Source of the DNA: Alphaproteobacteria bacterium bin52
Lineage (GTDB): Bacteria; Pseudomonadota; Alphaproteobacteria; Thalassobaculales; Thalassobaculaceae
Direction: 5' to 3'
Assembly (NCBI GenBank): GCA_002238645.1
Contig: MPMT01000009.1
Location: forward strand, 1 to 64,000
DNA: 64,000 bases
A program made the position numbers and the translations under genes. The notes under the pieces were generated by a model. It saw only the letters and a list, made by a program, of their open reading frames with translations, did no database searches and had not been told where the DNA came from. Positions 34,858-44,115 of the stretch are shown piece after piece. Position 1 is the first letter of the stretch. Every line of letters begins with the position of its first letter.

Positions 34858-36003
34858 TCAGGCGAGCGCGGCGTAGAGGGCATCCACCAGAGCGCTGAGG
34901 CGGGGGCTGATGCCGGGGCCGGAATACATGCGGTTGGGCGCGTAGGCGAAGCCGAGGCCCGCATCCGGGTCCGCAAAGCCGATGGCGCCGCCCGCGCCGG
35001 TGTGCCCGAAGGCGCGCGGGCTCGGCCCCATCGCCAGATGCCCCGGCAGGCCGAGCGCGAAGCCAAGTGCCATCCGCCGGGTGTGGCCGAGCAGATCTTC
35101 CCTGCCGTGCCATTGTTCTGTCGTGGCTTCCGCCAGAATGTCCGCGCCCAGCAGGCGCCTGCCGTCCAGCACGCCGCCGGCGGCGAGGCCGTCGAAGAGC
35201 TTCGCTACGCCGCCTGCGGTGCCGATGCCGTTGATCGAAGGGATTTCCGCAGCGCGGAACTGTCCGGTGTTAAAATCCTGCGGCGGCACCTGCGCCATTG
35301 CCCGACACATGAGGGAGTCCGGGTCCGAGCGGTCGAACAGCGTGCCGGCGGTCTCGCCGAAGAATTCCGCGCACCGCCCGTGCAGCGCCGGCGGCAGGCC
35401 GATCCAGTAGTCGATGCCGTGCGGTGCGCAGACCTCCTCGGCGAGGAAACGCCCGAGGCTCCGCCCGTCGGTGCGCCTTATCAGCTCGCCGACCAGGTAG
35501 CCCAGGGTCACGGAATGGTAGGCGCGCGACCTGCCCGGCGCAGACAGCGGCGCCTGCACGGCCAGCGCCCCGGTCATCGAGTCCCAGTCGTATGCAGCAC
35601 CTTCGGGCATGTCCTGCGCGATGGCCGCTAGGCCGGCGCGGTGGTCGAGAACCCATCGCACGGGAATACCGACCTTGCCGGCGGCCGCGAATTCGGGCCA
35701 GTAGCGCGCCACCGGCTCATCCCATGCGATCAGCCCCCGGTCCACGGCCATCGCGGCGCAGAGCGCGGTCACGGCCTTCGCTACCGACATCATGCAGACC
35801 AGTGTGTCCTCCGCCCAGGGGCGGGTGCGGGCGCTATCGGCGAAGCCGCCCCACAGATCGACCGCCGGCTCCCCGTTCAGGGTGACGGCGATGGCCGCGC
35901 CGACTTCGCCGCGGCTGCGGAAATTCTCCGCGAAGGCGTCGGCCACCCCGGCGAAACGCCCCTCGCAATGGCCGTCGACACGCACGCTGTCCGCTACCTG
36001 CAT
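34858..36003 (-). CDS. Serine hydrolase of the beta-lactamase (class C-like) fold
   Basis: A 381-residue soluble protein of the beta-lactamase/EstB esterase family. The nucleophile motif is SVAK (S-x-x-K) at about residue 73 in VCMMSVAKAVTALCA, the Tyr of the second motif is in SRAYHSVTLGYLVGEL at about residue 160, and the third motif is HTGAGGAIGFADP at about residue 335 in place of K-T-G. There is no signal peptide, which argues for a cytosolic esterase or amidase rather than a secreted beta-lactamase. It overlaps the upstream dehydrogenase gene by 10 bp, so the two probably act in one pathway. Confidence 0.87.
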   Translation of the reverse strand: MQVADSVRVDGHCEGRFAGVADAFAENFRSRGEVGAAIAVTLNGEPAVDLWGGFADSARTRPWAEDTLVCMMSVAKAVTALCAAMAVDRGLIAWDEPVARYWPEFAAAGKVGIPVRWVLDHRAGLAAIAQDMPEGAAYDWDSMTGALAVQAPLSAPGRSRAYHSVTLGYLVGELIRRTDGRSLGRFLAEEVCAPHGIDYWIGLPPALHGRCAEFFGETAGTLFDRSDPDSLMCRAMAQVPPQDFNTGQFRAAEIPSINGIGTAGGVAKLFDGLAAGGVLDGRRLLGADILAEATTEQWHGREDLLGHTRRMALGFALGLPGHLAMGPSPRAFGHTGAGGAIGFADPDAGLGFAYAPNRMYSGPGISPRLSALVDALYAALA

Positions 36004-36878
36004 TTCCTGTCCCCGTCGATGACCTCAATCAGCGAGGGCCAATAGGCGTCGCCGAGGCCGGCGGCGACGGCGCGTTGCAGCAGGCCGTGTGTTGCATCCA
36101 TGCCCCCGAGCGTCATCCCCAGCGACTCCTTCAGTTTCATGACATAGTCGAGGTCCTTCAGCATGTAGCGCGTCGGGAACCGGCCTTCGGGAAAGCGGCC
36201 CGGCAGCAGGGCCGTCATGCCGTGCTGGCGGAGCGCAAAGCTGTCGCACCCGTTTCGGAAGGCTTCGAACAGGCGTGCGCCGTCCACGCCCGCGCGGCGG
36301 CCGAGCAGCAGGGCTTCCGCTAGCGCGGTGACGGACTGGGCGAGCACCATGTTCAGCAGCAGCTTGGTGACCGTGCCGCTCCCGCTTCCTCCGCAATGCT
36401 GGACCATCCGGGCCATGCATTCCAGCAGCGGTGCCAGCCGGGCGAATGTCCGCTCGTCGGTTCCGACCATGATGCTGATATCCCGGTCTGCGACCGATCC
36501 GACGGTCCCGGCGACCGGAGCATCGACATAGCGCGCGCCCTTCTCAGCAAAGGCGGCAGCAAGCTCGCGGGTCAGGTCCAGCGGAACCGTGCTGCAATCG
36601 ACGATGACCGCGCCGGTGTCTGCATGGGCCAGCAGCCCGCCCCCGCCCAGGCAGACGAGGCGGACCTCCGCCGCGCCCGGCAGCGACAGGAAGACGATGT
36701 CGCAATCGCGCGCCACCCGCACGGGGTCCGCGGTCGCAACGCACCCCTCTCGGACGCACCGGGAGCGGGCCGCAGGGTCGATATCGTGGACAGTTGCGGG
36801 GAGGCCGGCGCGGCGGACGAGATTCCGGCACATGGGCCCGCCCATGGCGCCGAGCCCGATGAACCCGAGGGTCGTCAA
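35994..36878 (-). CDS. Beta-hydroxyacid dehydrogenase (HIBADH/GarR family)
   Basis: A 294-residue NAD(P)-dependent dehydrogenase. The Rossmann motif GFIGLGAMGGPM starts at residue 5, followed by VHDIDPAARSRC, where an acidic residue suggests NAD preference. The substrate-binding motif is VDAPVAGTVGSVADRDISIMVG at about residue 115; it departs slightly from the usual DAPVSGG. The catalytic Lys is in GTVTKLLLNMVLA at about residue 170, and the C-terminal helix contains YMLKDLDYVMKL. Candidate substrates are 3-hydroxyisobutyrate, tartronate semialdehyde or related short beta-hydroxyacids. It is coupled to the beta-lactamase-fold hydrolase by a 10-bp overlap. Confidence 0.88.
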   Translation of the reverse strand: MTTLGFIGLGAMGGPMCRNLVRRAGLPATVHDIDPAARSRCVREGCVATADPVRVARDCDIVFLSLPGAAEVRLVCLGGGGLLAHADTGAVIVDCSTVPLDLTRELAAAFAEKGARYVDAPVAGTVGSVADRDISIMVGTDERTFARLAPLLECMARMVQHCGGSGSGTVTKLLLNMVLAQSVTALAEALLLGRRAGVDGARLFEAFRNGCDSFALRQHGMTALLPGRFPEGRFPTRYMLKDLDYVMKLKESLGMTLGGMDATHGLLQRAVAAGLGDAYWPSLIEVIDGDRKCR

Positions 36879-36952
36879 CTCGACCGCACTCGCGCCTGCC
36901 CGCCGAGCCGTTCGGATTGAAATGGACTCGTCCGCAGAGCCTCGCCCGTTAC

Positions 36953-36969
36953 CCCGGCTCGGTGCCGGG
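36953..36969. repeat. Short palindrome in an alphaproteobacterial-type intergenic repeat
   Basis: CCCGGC and GCCGGG flank a five-base loop and are followed by GATGACG. The arrangement resembles the abundant intergenic palindromes of alphaproteobacteria built around CCCGG...CCGGGAT. It lies in the 171-base gap between two minus-strand genes and could also act as a weak terminator for the upstream dioxygenase gene, though no T-run follows. Confidence 0.35.
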
Positions 36970-37049
36970 ATGACGAAAAGCAGTGCGGAGACCGGGGTGA
37001 CGATTCTGGGCTCGGACCGGAATATGAGTCCATCAGAAAGAAATCCGCT

Positions 37050-38039
37050 CTAGCCGTCGATCCGGCGTTCCAGCTTTTCGCGCATGTGGTCGCCGGCCAT
37101 GATCCGGGGGTATTTCGCCGGGTTGCCGGGGCCACAGCAGCCTTCCAGGCAGTCGATCTCGGCGTCGTAGTTCGGGTGGAGGAAATAGCCGATGGTCTGG
37201 CGGCGGCTTTCCCCGCGCCGTTCCGCCGGTGGATTGACGACGCGGTGGACGGTGGATTTCCAACGGTCGTTGGTCCAGCGCTGCATCATGTCGCCCAGAT
37301 TGACGACCAGCTGCCCCGGCCCGGGCCGGACATCCAGCCAGGAGCCGTCGGGCATCTGCGCCTGCAGGCCACCCGGCGCATCGTTGAAGGCGAGGATCGT
37401 CAGGCTGCCGAAATCGGTGTGTGCCCCGCAGCGGAGCTGGCCCGGCTGCGGGTCGTCCTGGATGACGGGGTAGTGGTTTGACGGACAGGTGCTGAAATGC
37501 CTGTCGATCTTGTTGTCGAAGAACGCCTCGGGCAGCCCGAGCGCCACAGCGAAAATCCCCATCAGACGCTCTGCGAGGACCTCGAACGCACTGTAGAACT
37601 CCGTGAAGATCTCCCGGTATGCGGCGGGACGAGACGGCCAGATATTCTCCGAGTAGTAGAGCGCGGCCTCCGGAATATGGGCGAGCCGGTCGGCCTGCGG
37701 GACCAGGGGGCCGATGAAGAACTGCTCCCGCAGATCGGGCGGCGTCTCCTGCCCGTAGGTGCGCGCCAGGTTCCGCGTCGCAACGGCGTGGTAGCCGCGC
37801 GGCGCCACGCCGTCTTCCGGCATGAAGCGCGCCTTTTCCTCGACGGGCAGGTCGAAGAACGCCCGCGAGACCGAAAAGGCGCGGTCGATGACCTCCTGCG
37901 GGATGCCGTGGCCCGAGACAATCAGGAAGCCGACGGTCTCGCAGGCCCGAGCGACCTGCCCGGCCACCTCCTGCCGGTCGACGTCAGTGCCGGACCGCCA
38001 GGGGGCGAGATCAATAACCGGAATTGTGCCGATGGCCAT
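37050..38039 (-). CDS. Isopenicillin-N-synthase-like Fe(II) dioxygenase (copy 2)
   Basis: A 329-residue paralogue of the protein at 31797-32813. It starts MAIGTIPVIDLAPWRSG at the ATG at 38039; the frame is open to 38456, but the extra 139 residues show no domain. The iron ligands are His and Asp in CGAHTDFGSLT and His in KSTVHRVVNP; RRQTIGYFLHPNYDAEID carries the co-substrate Arg. Both copies share the unusual RWTNDRW-x-ST stretch just before the last His and a Cys-rich tail (CLEGCCGPGNPAKY here). That points to duplication within this lineage or to a shared subfamily. Substrate unknown. Confidence 0.87.
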   Translation of the reverse strand: MAIGTIPVIDLAPWRSGTDVDRQEVAGQVARACETVGFLIVSGHGIPQEVIDRAFSVSRAFFDLPVEEKARFMPEDGVAPRGYHAVATRNLARTYGQETPPDLREQFFIGPLVPQADRLAHIPEAALYYSENIWPSRPAAYREIFTEFYSAFEVLAERLMGIFAVALGLPEAFFDNKIDRHFSTCPSNHYPVIQDDPQPGQLRCGAHTDFGSLTILAFNDAPGGLQAQMPDGSWLDVRPGPGQLVVNLGDMMQRWTNDRWKSTVHRVVNPPAERRGESRRQTIGYFLHPNYDAEIDCLEGCCGPGNPAKYPRIMAGDHMREKLERRIDG

Positions 38040-38565
38040 GCTTGGGGGAGTCCCTTTCCCGGATGTGCCCGCCGGGACAGTGTAATACCGGCAGTCATCG
38101 ACGCAAACCGATAGCGTCGGCGCCTTTTTCGCCGCTCCCGCGAACACCATCACCCCGGACCTGAACCGGGATCCATCCCTGCCCGCAATGCCGACGCAGT
38201 CGGTGGAGGCAACGCTCGACCGCCGGAGCCTGCTCCGGACCCCGACCCGGGGCTGCCGCGAGAACCGAGGCTGGACTCCGGAACAGGTCCGGCAGACCTT
38301 GGTGACCGGTCCGGACACCGGTGGCAGGATGGCGTGGTTCAGTCCGCCGGGCCGGTGGAACGTGGCCGGAGTCCCCGGGCTTCGTCTCCTGGCCCCGCGG
38401 TCGTGCCGGGGCGACGGGTGCACACAATATCTGGCGTGGTTTTCCGGGGGGTCCACAAGCAGGCCTTGAGAGGCGGCGGCGTGCGGACTATGTTTGCGCG
38501 CAGACTTCGGCTAGAACCACAGGGGCCGGGCGCATCATGGTCAGGTAGCGAATACGAGGAGAGCC
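38040..38565. other. Divergent intergenic region rich in palindromes
   Basis: A 526-base gap between a minus-strand dioxygenase and a plus-strand dehydrogenase. It contains CCCGG (38154-38158) pairing with CCGGG (38166-38170) in an alphaproteobacterial-type repeat. CCGGAG (38223-38228) pairs with CTCCGG (38233-38238) around a four-base loop. A promoter candidate lies near its right end. I see no gene; the open frames are composition-driven. Confidence 0.45.
38466..38494 (+). promoter_or_regulatory. Candidate sigma70 promoter for the D-2-hydroxyacid dehydrogenase
   Basis: TTGAGA (38466-38471) is separated by exactly 17 bases from TATGTT (38489-38494). The -35 matches the consensus at five of six positions, the -10 at four. 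It lies 71 bases before the start codon of the next plus-strand gene. Confidence 0.4.
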
Positions 38566-39507
38566 ATGAAGGTCACGACGGGGCATGACTTCTACCTGCA
38601 GGTTGGCGAAAGGGCCGAGGCGATCGTGCCGGGTATCGAATGGGCGACCGTTGACGGGTCGGGGAACTGGTCGGGCTCACCCGAGGGATCGGACCTGATC
38701 GTCTACGCCGGCGAGGCCTATCGCACGGAATGGGTCGACGCCGTCTGTTCAATGGATCCCGCGCCGCGCTGGGCGCATACCGAGGACGCCGGCATCGACG
38801 GATACTTTTACGACGTGATGCGGGAGAAGAGGGTGCCGGTCACCCACAGCCCGGGCGCCAACGCGCCCGAAGTCGCGGAACTCGCGTTCTCCGGCGTCAT
38901 GTGGGGCGCGAAGCGGCTCGACCGGCTGCATGGCCAGCAGCGGGCGCACGAGTGGAAGAAGTTCGAACTCCAGGCCATGAGCGCCGGGACCGTACTTGTC
39001 GTCGGGCTCGGGGCCATCGGCGCCAGGGTTGCCGGCTACGCGAAGGCCTTCGGCATGCGTGTGCTCGGGATCAGGCGGTCGGGCGGGACGGTGGCCGGGG
39101 TTGACCAGCAGGGGACGCCGGCGGATCTCGACGAGTTCCTTGCGCAGGCGGACTACGTGGTGCTCGCGATTCCGATCAGTGACGAGAGCACGGGAATGAT
39201 CGACGCCGGTGCCTTTGCCCGAATGAAGCCGACCGCAACACTGGTCAATGTCGGTCGTGGCGCGCTGGTTGACCTCGACGCCCTGCGAGACGCGCTTGCA
39301 ACCGGTCAGATTGCCTGCGCCTTCCTTGACGTCCTTCCGGTGGAGCCCTGGCCGGCCGACGATGACCTGTGGGATATCCCCAACCTGTTCATCACACCGC
39401 ATATCGGCTCTTCGTCACCGCTCTACGCGGTGCGGGTCGGCGAGATGTGGCTCGAGAACCTCGCACGCTTCGCTCGCGGCGAGTCGTTCCTCTACCGGGC
39501 ATTTTGA
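38566..39507 (+). CDS. D-isomer-specific 2-hydroxyacid dehydrogenase
   Basis: A 313-residue NAD(P)-dependent dehydrogenase of the GhrA/PGDH superfamily. The cofactor-binding motif is VLVVGLGAIGARVAGYAKAFG at about residue 143, followed by GIRRSGG, where Arg residues suggest NADP use. The catalytic Arg is in VNVGRGALVD at about residue 232, the Glu in LPVEPWPADDDLW at about residue 262 and the His in FITPHIGSSSP at about residue 281. GGAGAG lies 5 bases before the ATG. The adjacent PuuD-like gene starts 27 bases downstream on the same strand, so they may be co-transcribed. Confidence 0.9.
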   Translation: MKVTTGHDFYLQVGERAEAIVPGIEWATVDGSGNWSGSPEGSDLIVYAGEAYRTEWVDAVCSMDPAPRWAHTEDAGIDGYFYDVMREKRVPVTHSPGANAPEVAELAFSGVMWGAKRLDRLHGQQRAHEWKKFELQAMSAGTVLVVGLGAIGARVAGYAKAFGMRVLGIRRSGGTVAGVDQQGTPADLDEFLAQADYVVLAIPISDESTGMIDAGAFARMKPTATLVNVGRGALVDLDALRDALATGQIACAFLDVLPVEPWPADDDLWDIPNLFITPHIGSSSPLYAVRVGEMWLENLARFARGESFLYRAF

Positions 39508-39534
39508 TCTCAAGCGGGTTTCCGGAGTCACTCG

Positions 39535-40332
39535 ATGACACGCCTGTCCCATGCCGTTCCTGCGGTCGGCATCATCTGCAACCTCAGGATCGATGGTGTT
39601 CACCGCCAGCACACCACCGGTGAGCGCAATGCCACCTCGGTGCTCGGGCTCGCCGGCGCGATGCCGCTGCTGGTCCCGGCGCTGGGCGAGCTGATCGATC
39701 CTGACCGGCTGTTCGGGGTCGTTGACGGGATCCTGCTGACCGGCGGTGCCTCCAACATGGAACCGCACCTCTACGGCCAGGACTGCGCACCGGGCGAGGA
39801 CGTGCGTGACCCGGGCCGGGACAGCCTCGCCATTGCGCTCGTGCGCCGCGCGGTCGCGCTTGGCGTCCCGCTGCTCGGAACCTGCCGCGGCATCCAGGAA
39901 ATCAACGTCGCGCTGGGAGGGACCCTGCACCAGCGTCTCCACGAGGTTCCGGGCCGCGACGACCACCGGCGCAACCGCGAGCAGCCGATCGAGATCTCGG
40001 TCGGACCGCGCCAGCGCATCACGCTGCGTGACGGGGGCATCCTCGCCTCGCTCATGGAGGAAGGGGAGGCGATGGTCAATTCCCTGCACGGCCAGGGGAT
40101 CGACCGGCTGGCTCCGGGTCTCGAGATCGAGGCGGTGGCAGATGACGGAACCATCGAGGCGGTCGGGGTGAGGTCGGCCCGTTCGTTTGCCCTCGGCGTG
40201 CAGTGGCACGTCGAGATCGATGCCGAAAACCAGCCGCTGAACCGGGCCATCCTGGAGGCGTTTGGCCGCGCCGTGCGGGAGCGCGCCGCCGAGCGGTCGG
40301 AAGGCGCCTGGAGAGCGATGGCGGCCGAGTAG
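39535..40332 (+). CDS. puuD: Gamma-glutamyl-GABA hydrolase-like class I amidotransferase (PuuD type)
   Basis: A 265-residue peptidase C26 family protein that should hydrolyse a gamma-glutamyl amide such as gamma-glutamyl-GABA from putrescine breakdown. The nucleophile Cys lies in LLGTCRGIQEINVALGG at about residue 120, the catalytic His in GVQWHVEIDAE at about residue 222, and the family's GILLTGGASNMEPHLYG segment at about residue 68. No glutamine synthetase-like puuA is adjacent. The stop lies 5 bases from that of the convergent amine oxidase gene, an arrangement that suggests an amine-degradation locus. Confidence 0.87.
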   Translation: MTRLSHAVPAVGIICNLRIDGVHRQHTTGERNATSVLGLAGAMPLLVPALGELIDPDRLFGVVDGILLTGGASNMEPHLYGQDCAPGEDVRDPGRDSLAIALVRRAVALGVPLLGTCRGIQEINVALGGTLHQRLHEVPGRDDHRRNREQPIEISVGPRQRITLRDGGILASLMEEGEAMVNSLHGQGIDRLAPGLEIEAVADDGTIEAVGVRSARSFALGVQWHVEIDAENQPLNRAILEAFGRAVRERAAERSEGAWRAMAAE

Positions 40333-40337
40333 GAGGT

Positions 40338-42185
40338 TCAGCCCGGCAGGTCGAGACAGGGATTTCGATCGAAGAACCCCGATGGCATCAGCCTGAAGCC
40401 GCAGGGCGCGCAGGGCTGCACCGGAAAATCCTCGGTCCTCGGCTGGTGATGCAGGCCGAACACGTGCCAGAGCACCAGGTCGGCGTTGACCAGCGGCCGG
40501 TCCTGTTCGATCCAGGTTGCAACTCCGTCACTGCCGTCGGACTGGTTGACGAACTCTCCCGCCGGAAAGCGTTCGCTCCGGTCGTGCGCCGTGACCCACA
40601 GATGGTTGCGGGTGAAGGCCGAACGTGTGCCTGACGGCGATCCCGGAAGCACGAACGGCGTGACACAGCTGGTCGGCTCCAGCCGGTAGCCGGTCGGCCT
40701 GCCGACCACGTTCTTCCGGTTGGTGTTCACCACCTTCCAGTATCGCTGGGTGGCGGGATTCGCCCGTCTCGCCGCCACCGTTTCGCTCTCGAGGACCGTC
40801 TCCTCCTCGAAATAGGCGTTGCCCCACGGGTTGCGCTCGGGAGGCTCGACCTGGGTGTTGCACTCGATGGCCGTGTTCGCGTCGCCGTCCACCGCCATGT
40901 CAAGCCGCGCGCAGAAGAGGTGCTGGTGGATCTGGCCGACCACGCCCGGCGCGACTTCCCTGCCATGGCGCGCCGGCTCGCCCGGCACGCAGGCGGTGGT
41001 GTTGATGATGCCGGTTGCCTTCATATCGAACTCGATCGAGCCGTCGAGATGCAGGTACCAGTAGTAGCCGTAGTCGTAGTTTCCGACCGTGATGATGCTC
41101 GATATCACCAGGCGCCGTGCCCGGCGAACTTCGACCTGTCCGCTGCGCTGGTCGCGGTGCTTCCACAGGATGCCGGCGTCTTCCTCGTGGATGCAGATCG
41201 CATTGTCGATCCGAACCAGGTCGCCGTGGATGTCGGTGACCCAGGCGTCGAGGTAGCGGATCGCGCCCAGGCAGTCGCAGCCCAGCCTGAGCGAGTTGGC
41301 GAGCTTGCCGGCGCCGTACTCCCCGACATCGAACACGTTCTTGCGGTAGTGCGCCCGGTCGGGCGAGCCGTAGGGGACCACCATCTCCGCGATCGAGGCA
41401 CGGTAGACCACCGGACGGCCGCCGTACCGGATGTCGTGCAGGGTAACCGCCTCGCGACCGTTGAACCCGATCACCAGTTCCCACTCGTGCCAGGTAATCC
41501 GGTGACCGTCGAGTTCGAAGCTGACGCCGTCGGGCTGGACGATGTCGATCGCCCGCAGGTCGCTGCGCGGCTCACGGGAGCCCGAAGCATACTCGTGGCT
41601 GCCGCCCGGCACGGGAGTGACGCCGTGGTCGTCGACCTGGAGCACCTGGAGCCTGCGGATGTCGACGACGGCGTTGAGCCCCTCGAGCGGGTAGGCGTAG
41701 AAGTTCTCGCCCTCCTCCGGCCTGACCCAGCAGAAGACGTGGCAGACGTGGCGGTTCTCCTCGTCCCCGTGCCCGAACCGGCCGGCGGACCAGGGATCGC
41801 ACATCACCCGGTTCATGTCCGTGATCCCGCGCCTGCCGCAGGCCTCGATGAAGGCGGGATCGGCGCGTACCAGGTCCTCGATTCCGGCAAGCTGTTCCGG
41901 CTGGATCATCGGCCGCGCCGCCGGATAATGGGTGACCGAGAGCACCTCGCCCTCGTCGAGCCCGACCACCACGTGCCATGCACCGATTGTCTCCGCGGGG
42001 AAGACCACGAGGCGCGCCCGCCGGCGTACCGGATCTCCCGGCCGGTGGCTGCGCACCTCCTGCTTCGCCGGCTCCTCGAGCTCCACGGTCTCGAACAACA
42101 GGTTCGGTGGCAGTTCCGGGTACTCCCGGACGACGGCGATCGCCCGATGCATTTCCTGGTCCGACAACGGATGAAGCGGGTGCAT
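40338..42185 (-). CDS. Copper/topaquinone amine oxidase
   Basis: A 615-residue primary-amine oxidase that converts a primary amine to aldehyde, ammonia and hydrogen peroxide. The topaquinone precursor is the Tyr of TVGNYDYGYYWYLHLDG at about residue 378 (consensus N-Y-D/E). The catalytic-base Asp lies in RYLDAWVTDIHGD at about residue 300. Copper ligands are in GQIHQHLFCARLDM at about residue 430 and the later NHLWVTAHD region. No signal peptide is visible, so the enzyme is probably cytosolic, as in other phenethylamine- or histamine-oxidase-type bacterial forms. GGGAG lies 8 bases before the ATG. The symbol tynA is withheld because substrate preference is not visible. Confidence 0.92.
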   Translation of the reverse strand: MHPLHPLSDQEMHRAIAVVREYPELPPNLLFETVELEEPAKQEVRSHRPGDPVRRRARLVVFPAETIGAWHVVVGLDEGEVLSVTHYPAARPMIQPEQLAGIEDLVRADPAFIEACGRRGITDMNRVMCDPWSAGRFGHGDEENRHVCHVFCWVRPEEGENFYAYPLEGLNAVVDIRRLQVLQVDDHGVTPVPGGSHEYASGSREPRSDLRAIDIVQPDGVSFELDGHRITWHEWELVIGFNGREAVTLHDIRYGGRPVVYRASIAEMVVPYGSPDRAHYRKNVFDVGEYGAGKLANSLRLGCDCLGAIRYLDAWVTDIHGDLVRIDNAICIHEEDAGILWKHRDQRSGQVEVRRARRLVISSIITVGNYDYGYYWYLHLDGSIEFDMKATGIINTTACVPGEPARHGREVAPGVVGQIHQHLFCARLDMAVDGDANTAIECNTQVEPPERNPWGNAYFEEETVLESETVAARRANPATQRYWKVVNTNRKNVVGRPTGYRLEPTSCVTPFVLPGSPSGTRSAFTRNHLWVTAHDRSERFPAGEFVNQSDGSDGVATWIEQDRPLVNADLVLWHVFGLHHQPRTEDFPVQPCAPCGFRLMPSGFFDRNPCLDLPG

Positions 42186-42217
42186 TCCAAGGTCTCCCAG
42201 TTCGGAAGAACTGGCCG

Positions 42218-43327
<1,110 letters not shown>

Positions 43328-43383
43328 GAACTTCCCTCCCGCAAGGCAAACGGTTCGCTGCTGCGTGACCGGTCGGAGATCGG

Positions 43384-43983
43384 TCAGAAATTGGACACGA
43401 ATGCGACGAGTGCGACCAGCGCCACACCGGCCGTGACCCAGACCAGCCAGTGGGTCCCGGGATAGACATTCTCCTCGACCTGCTCGTCGCCCGCCATGGC
43501 ATCCTCCCCCGTTGATGCTGAGTGTTCGGCTGTGTCCTCCACCGCGCCCTCAACCACCTCGCCGAAGGTGCGAAAGAAGTCCCCGGCCATCTTCTTGGCC
43601 GTGGAGTCGATCAGTCGTGATCCGATCTGCGCCAGCTTGCCGCCGACCTGGGCGTCGACCGCGTAGCTGAGAGTGGTGCCTTCCGGTGCATCCTGAAGCG
43701 TGACGTCGGCGCCGCCCCTGGCAAACCCGGCGACACCGCCCGATCCCTCCCCGGAAATCCGGTACCCGTTCGGCGCGTCGATGTTGGACAGGGTGACCTG
43801 GCCGGAGAACTTCGCCTTGACCGGCCCCACCTTCGCCATCACCGTCGCCGAGTACTCGGTCTGCGCGGTCTGCTCCACCGACTGGCATCCCGGAATGCAC
43901 TGCCTCAGCACGTCCGGATCGTTGAGTGCGTTCCAGACTGCGTGGCGTGGCGCGGCGATGGTGTATTCGCCCGTCATCTTCAT
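43384..43983 (-). CDS. CoxG-like SRPBCC protein with C-terminal membrane anchor
   Basis: A 199-residue protein. Residues 1-145 form a CoxG/SRPBCC domain starting [20 protein letters not shown], with the family's [21 protein letters not shown] and [37 protein letters not shown]-like region. Then follow an acidic linker and a single membrane segment ([21 protein letters not shown]) at the C-terminus. CoxG proteins help anchor or mature carbon-monoxide-dehydrogenase-type molybdenum enzymes, but no coxLMS-like genes are in the window, so this is a stray paralogue or serves another enzyme. Confidence 0.85.
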   Translation of the reverse strand: MKMTGEYTIAAPRHAVWNALNDPDVLRQCIPGCQSVEQTAQTEYSATVMAKVGPVKAKFSGQVTLSNIDAPNGYRISGEGSGGVAGFARGGADVTLQDAPEGTTLSYAVDAQVGGKLAQIGSRLIDSTAKKMAGDFFRTFGEVVEGAVEDTAEHSASTGEDAMAGDEQVEENVYPGTHWLVWVTAGVALVALVAFVSNF

Positions 43984-44115
43984 CGACAGCGTGCTCCCGT
44001 CACCATGTCCCCCGCGATCCTGACACCCGTTGACTGTTTACCACAGTCCCGCCTCCCGGGACTACCGGTGCCCCGAGGCAAGCGTCACCGGGTGACCCCC
44101 CCGCAGGCTGGGCCG

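Noticed and set aside
34858-36003. Antibiotic-resistance class C beta-lactamase
   Set aside because: S-x-x-K and Tyr motifs fit the fold, but there is no signal peptide and the third motif is HTG; an esterase or amidase is more likely.
40333-40337. Terminator between the convergent puuD and amine oxidase genes
   Set aside because: Only five bases separate the stop codons and no hairpin with a T-run is visible.
43384-43983. Carbon monoxide oxidation locus
   Set aside because: A CoxG-like protein alone does not support it; no coxL, coxM or coxS is present.
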